A stretch of DNA of 6,787 nt from Campylobacterales bacterium (lineage in GTDB: Bacteria; Campylobacterota; Campylobacteria; Campylobacterales; Nitratiruptoraceae). The stretch spans positions 1-6,787 of the forward strand of contig JAMOUF010000237.1 in NCBI GenBank assembly GCA_027068245.1, in the 5' to 3' direction. The translations under genes and the position numbers were made by a program. Numbering within the stretch: position 1 is the stretch's first letter; each line of letters opens with the position of its first letter. The notes beneath the pieces were generated by a model. The model ran no database searches, was not told the origin of the DNA, and was given only the letters and a program-made list of their open reading frames with translations. Below are positions 5,797 to 6,787 of this stretch, piece after piece.

Positions 5797-6787
5797 CTAA
5801 AGTCCTTTTATAATTTCATAAACTGAGTCCATCATTATATCAATTTGATCGAAGTTTATCACATATGGTGGCATAAAGTAGACCACGTTACCCAATGGCC
5901 TGACAAAAACCCCTTTTTTCAAAGCCTCCTGGTTTATCTTCAGCCCGATCCGTTTTGCCGGATCATAACCTTTTAGCTCCACTGCCAATATCATTCCTCT
6001 CGCCCTTGTGTCTTTCACATTTGGAAGCTCTTTGAATTTTTCCAGTTTTTTTGCCATGTACTCCGCTTTTATCCGGTTTTTTTCCAATACCTGCTCCTTT
6101 TCGAAAATATCCAGCGTTGCGTTTGCCGCCGCACACGCAAGGGCGTTTCCGGTATAGCTGTGGGAGTGCAAAAAAGCCTTGTAGTCAAGGTAGTCGCAGT
6201 AAAACTGCCTGTATACTTCATCGGTAGTCAAAACCACCGATAGTGGCAGGTATCCGCCCGTCAGTCCTTTTGAGAGACATATAAAATCCGGTTTTATACC
6301 CGCTTGCTCATAAGCGAACATGGTGCCGGTTCTGCCAAATCCCACGGCAATTTCGTCAGCTATGAAAAATATCCCGTGTTTTTTACAAAGCTTGAAAGCC
6401 AGCTCCAGGTATTTTGGGTGATACATATGCATATATCCGGCGCACTGCACCAAAGGCTCGACTATAAAAGCGCTTATCTTATCACCTTGTTTTGCAAAAA
6501 GCCTCTCAAGCTCCCCTGCCGCCCTCTCGGCCTCCTCCAGGCTTCTGTCTCTTGGGACGGGGGTTTGGATGGTCTTTATCAGTATCTCCTCGTAGGTCTT
6601 TTTGTAAAGCTCAACGTCTCCTACGGCCAAAGCCCCCATGGTCTCCCCGTGATAGCTGTTTTTAAGGGATACGAAATAGGGCCTGGTCTCGTTTCGGTTT
6701 TTATAGTAGTGAAAGGCCATCTTCAACGCCACTTCAACGGCGCTGCTGCCATTATCGGCGTAAAAACACCTCTCCATATCCGTCAAA
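5797..6787 (-). CDS. bioA: Adenosylmethionine-8-amino-7-oxononanoate aminotransferase BioA (5' end cut by window edge)
   Basis: BioA is a cytoplasmic fold-type I PLP enzyme that converts 8-amino-7-oxononanoate (KAPA) to 7,8-diaminopelargonate in biotin synthesis. About 329 residues are visible and roughly 100 N-terminal residues lie beyond the right edge, so the TTG at 6786 is an internal leucine codon rather than the start. Fragment numbering: cofactor-phosphate loop GSSAVEVALKMA at 13-24, SYHGET at 44-49, DEIAVGFGRTG at 144-154 (D144 should contact the pyridine nitrogen), PLP lysine K173 in SKGLTGG, HSHSYTGN at 207-214, and VRPLGNVVYFMPPY at 295-308 with R296 matching the substrate-binding arginine of E. 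coli BioA. The HSYTGN segment differs from the PTFMGN of E. coli, which bears on the amino donor. The TAG stop abuts the rsmH start. Other class III aminotransferases are possible, but MYHPKYLE and MPPYVI favour BioA. Confidence 0.92.
   Translation of the reverse strand, partial: LTDMERCFYADNGSSAVEVALKMAFHYYKNRNETRPYFVSLKNSYHGETMGALAVGDVELYKKTYEEILIKTIQTPVPRDRSLEEAERAAGELERLFAKQGDKISAFIVEPLVQCAGYMHMYHPKYLELAFKLCKKHGIFFIADEIAVGFGRTGTMFAYEQAGIKPDFICLSKGLTGGYLPLSVVLTTDEVYRQFYCDYLDYKAFLHSHSYTGNALACAAANATLDIFEKEQVLEKNRIKAEYMAKKLEKFKELPNVKDTRARGMILAVELKGYDPAKRIGLKINQEALKKGVFVRPLGNVVYFMPPYVINFDQIDIMMDSVYEIIKGL
5803..5807 (-). promoter_or_regulatory. Ribosome binding site deciding the TTG start of rsmH
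   Basis: AAGGA on the minus strand, 6 bases before TTG at 5796 and inside the last codons of bioA. No ATG or GTG occurs between it and the conserved HIPVLL segment, except the GTG that encodes the valine of that segment itself. It is the main evidence that TTG is the true start. Confidence 0.7.

Noticed and set aside
6784..6786. TTG near the right edge as the bioA start
   Set aside because: The visible protein begins just before the cofactor-phosphate loop, so about 100 expected N-terminal residues are missing; the codon is internal and the gene is cut by the window edge.

Overview
The window looks like part of a chromosome from a member of the Campylobacterota (formerly Epsilonproteobacteria). 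The clearest marker is a 92-residue DUF2018 protein, a family I know only from this phylum (the H. pylori HP0242 type). It sits directly before a polyprenyl diphosphate synthase and hemA, a neighbourhood also seen in Helicobacter and Campylobacter. G+C looks moderate by eye, higher than in host-associated Campylobacter, so I favour an environmental, probably chemolithotrophic relative. The genus is inference and cannot be fixed from this sequence.

All seven genes are on the minus strand and read from the right edge to the left. In order of transcription they are bioA (5' end cut by the window edge), rsmH, a small ftsL-like gene, a full-length RND-type inner-membrane transporter, the DUF2018 gene, the polyprenyl diphosphate synthase (ispB-like), and the start of hemA (3' end cut by the left edge). 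The junctions are very tight: 0, 1, 8, 28 and 0 bases, then a 1-base overlap. No stretch over 30 bases is non-coding, and no terminator hairpin is seen. The layout suggests one long transcript. The 28-base gap before the DUF2018 gene is the only place with a possible internal promoter.

The genes cover different core jobs: biotin synthesis (BioA), 16S rRNA methylation (RsmH), cell division (FtsL-like), membrane transport (RND), the isoprenoid side chain of respiratory quinone (IspB-like) and the first committed step of tetrapyrrole synthesis (HemA). The last two both feed the respiratory chain. rsmH followed by ftsL is a remnant of the division and cell-wall (dcw) cluster; the ftsI gene that usually follows is replaced by the transporter.

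I found no tRNA, rRNA, CRISPR array, insertion sequence or prophage sign. The points most worth a second look are the RND protein with altered proton-relay residues and no adaptor gene beside it, the DUF2018 protein whose family has a knotted fold, the divergent FtsL, the TTG start of rsmH, and an excess of the palindrome ATCCGGAT. I do not see a wholly new multi-gene system here.
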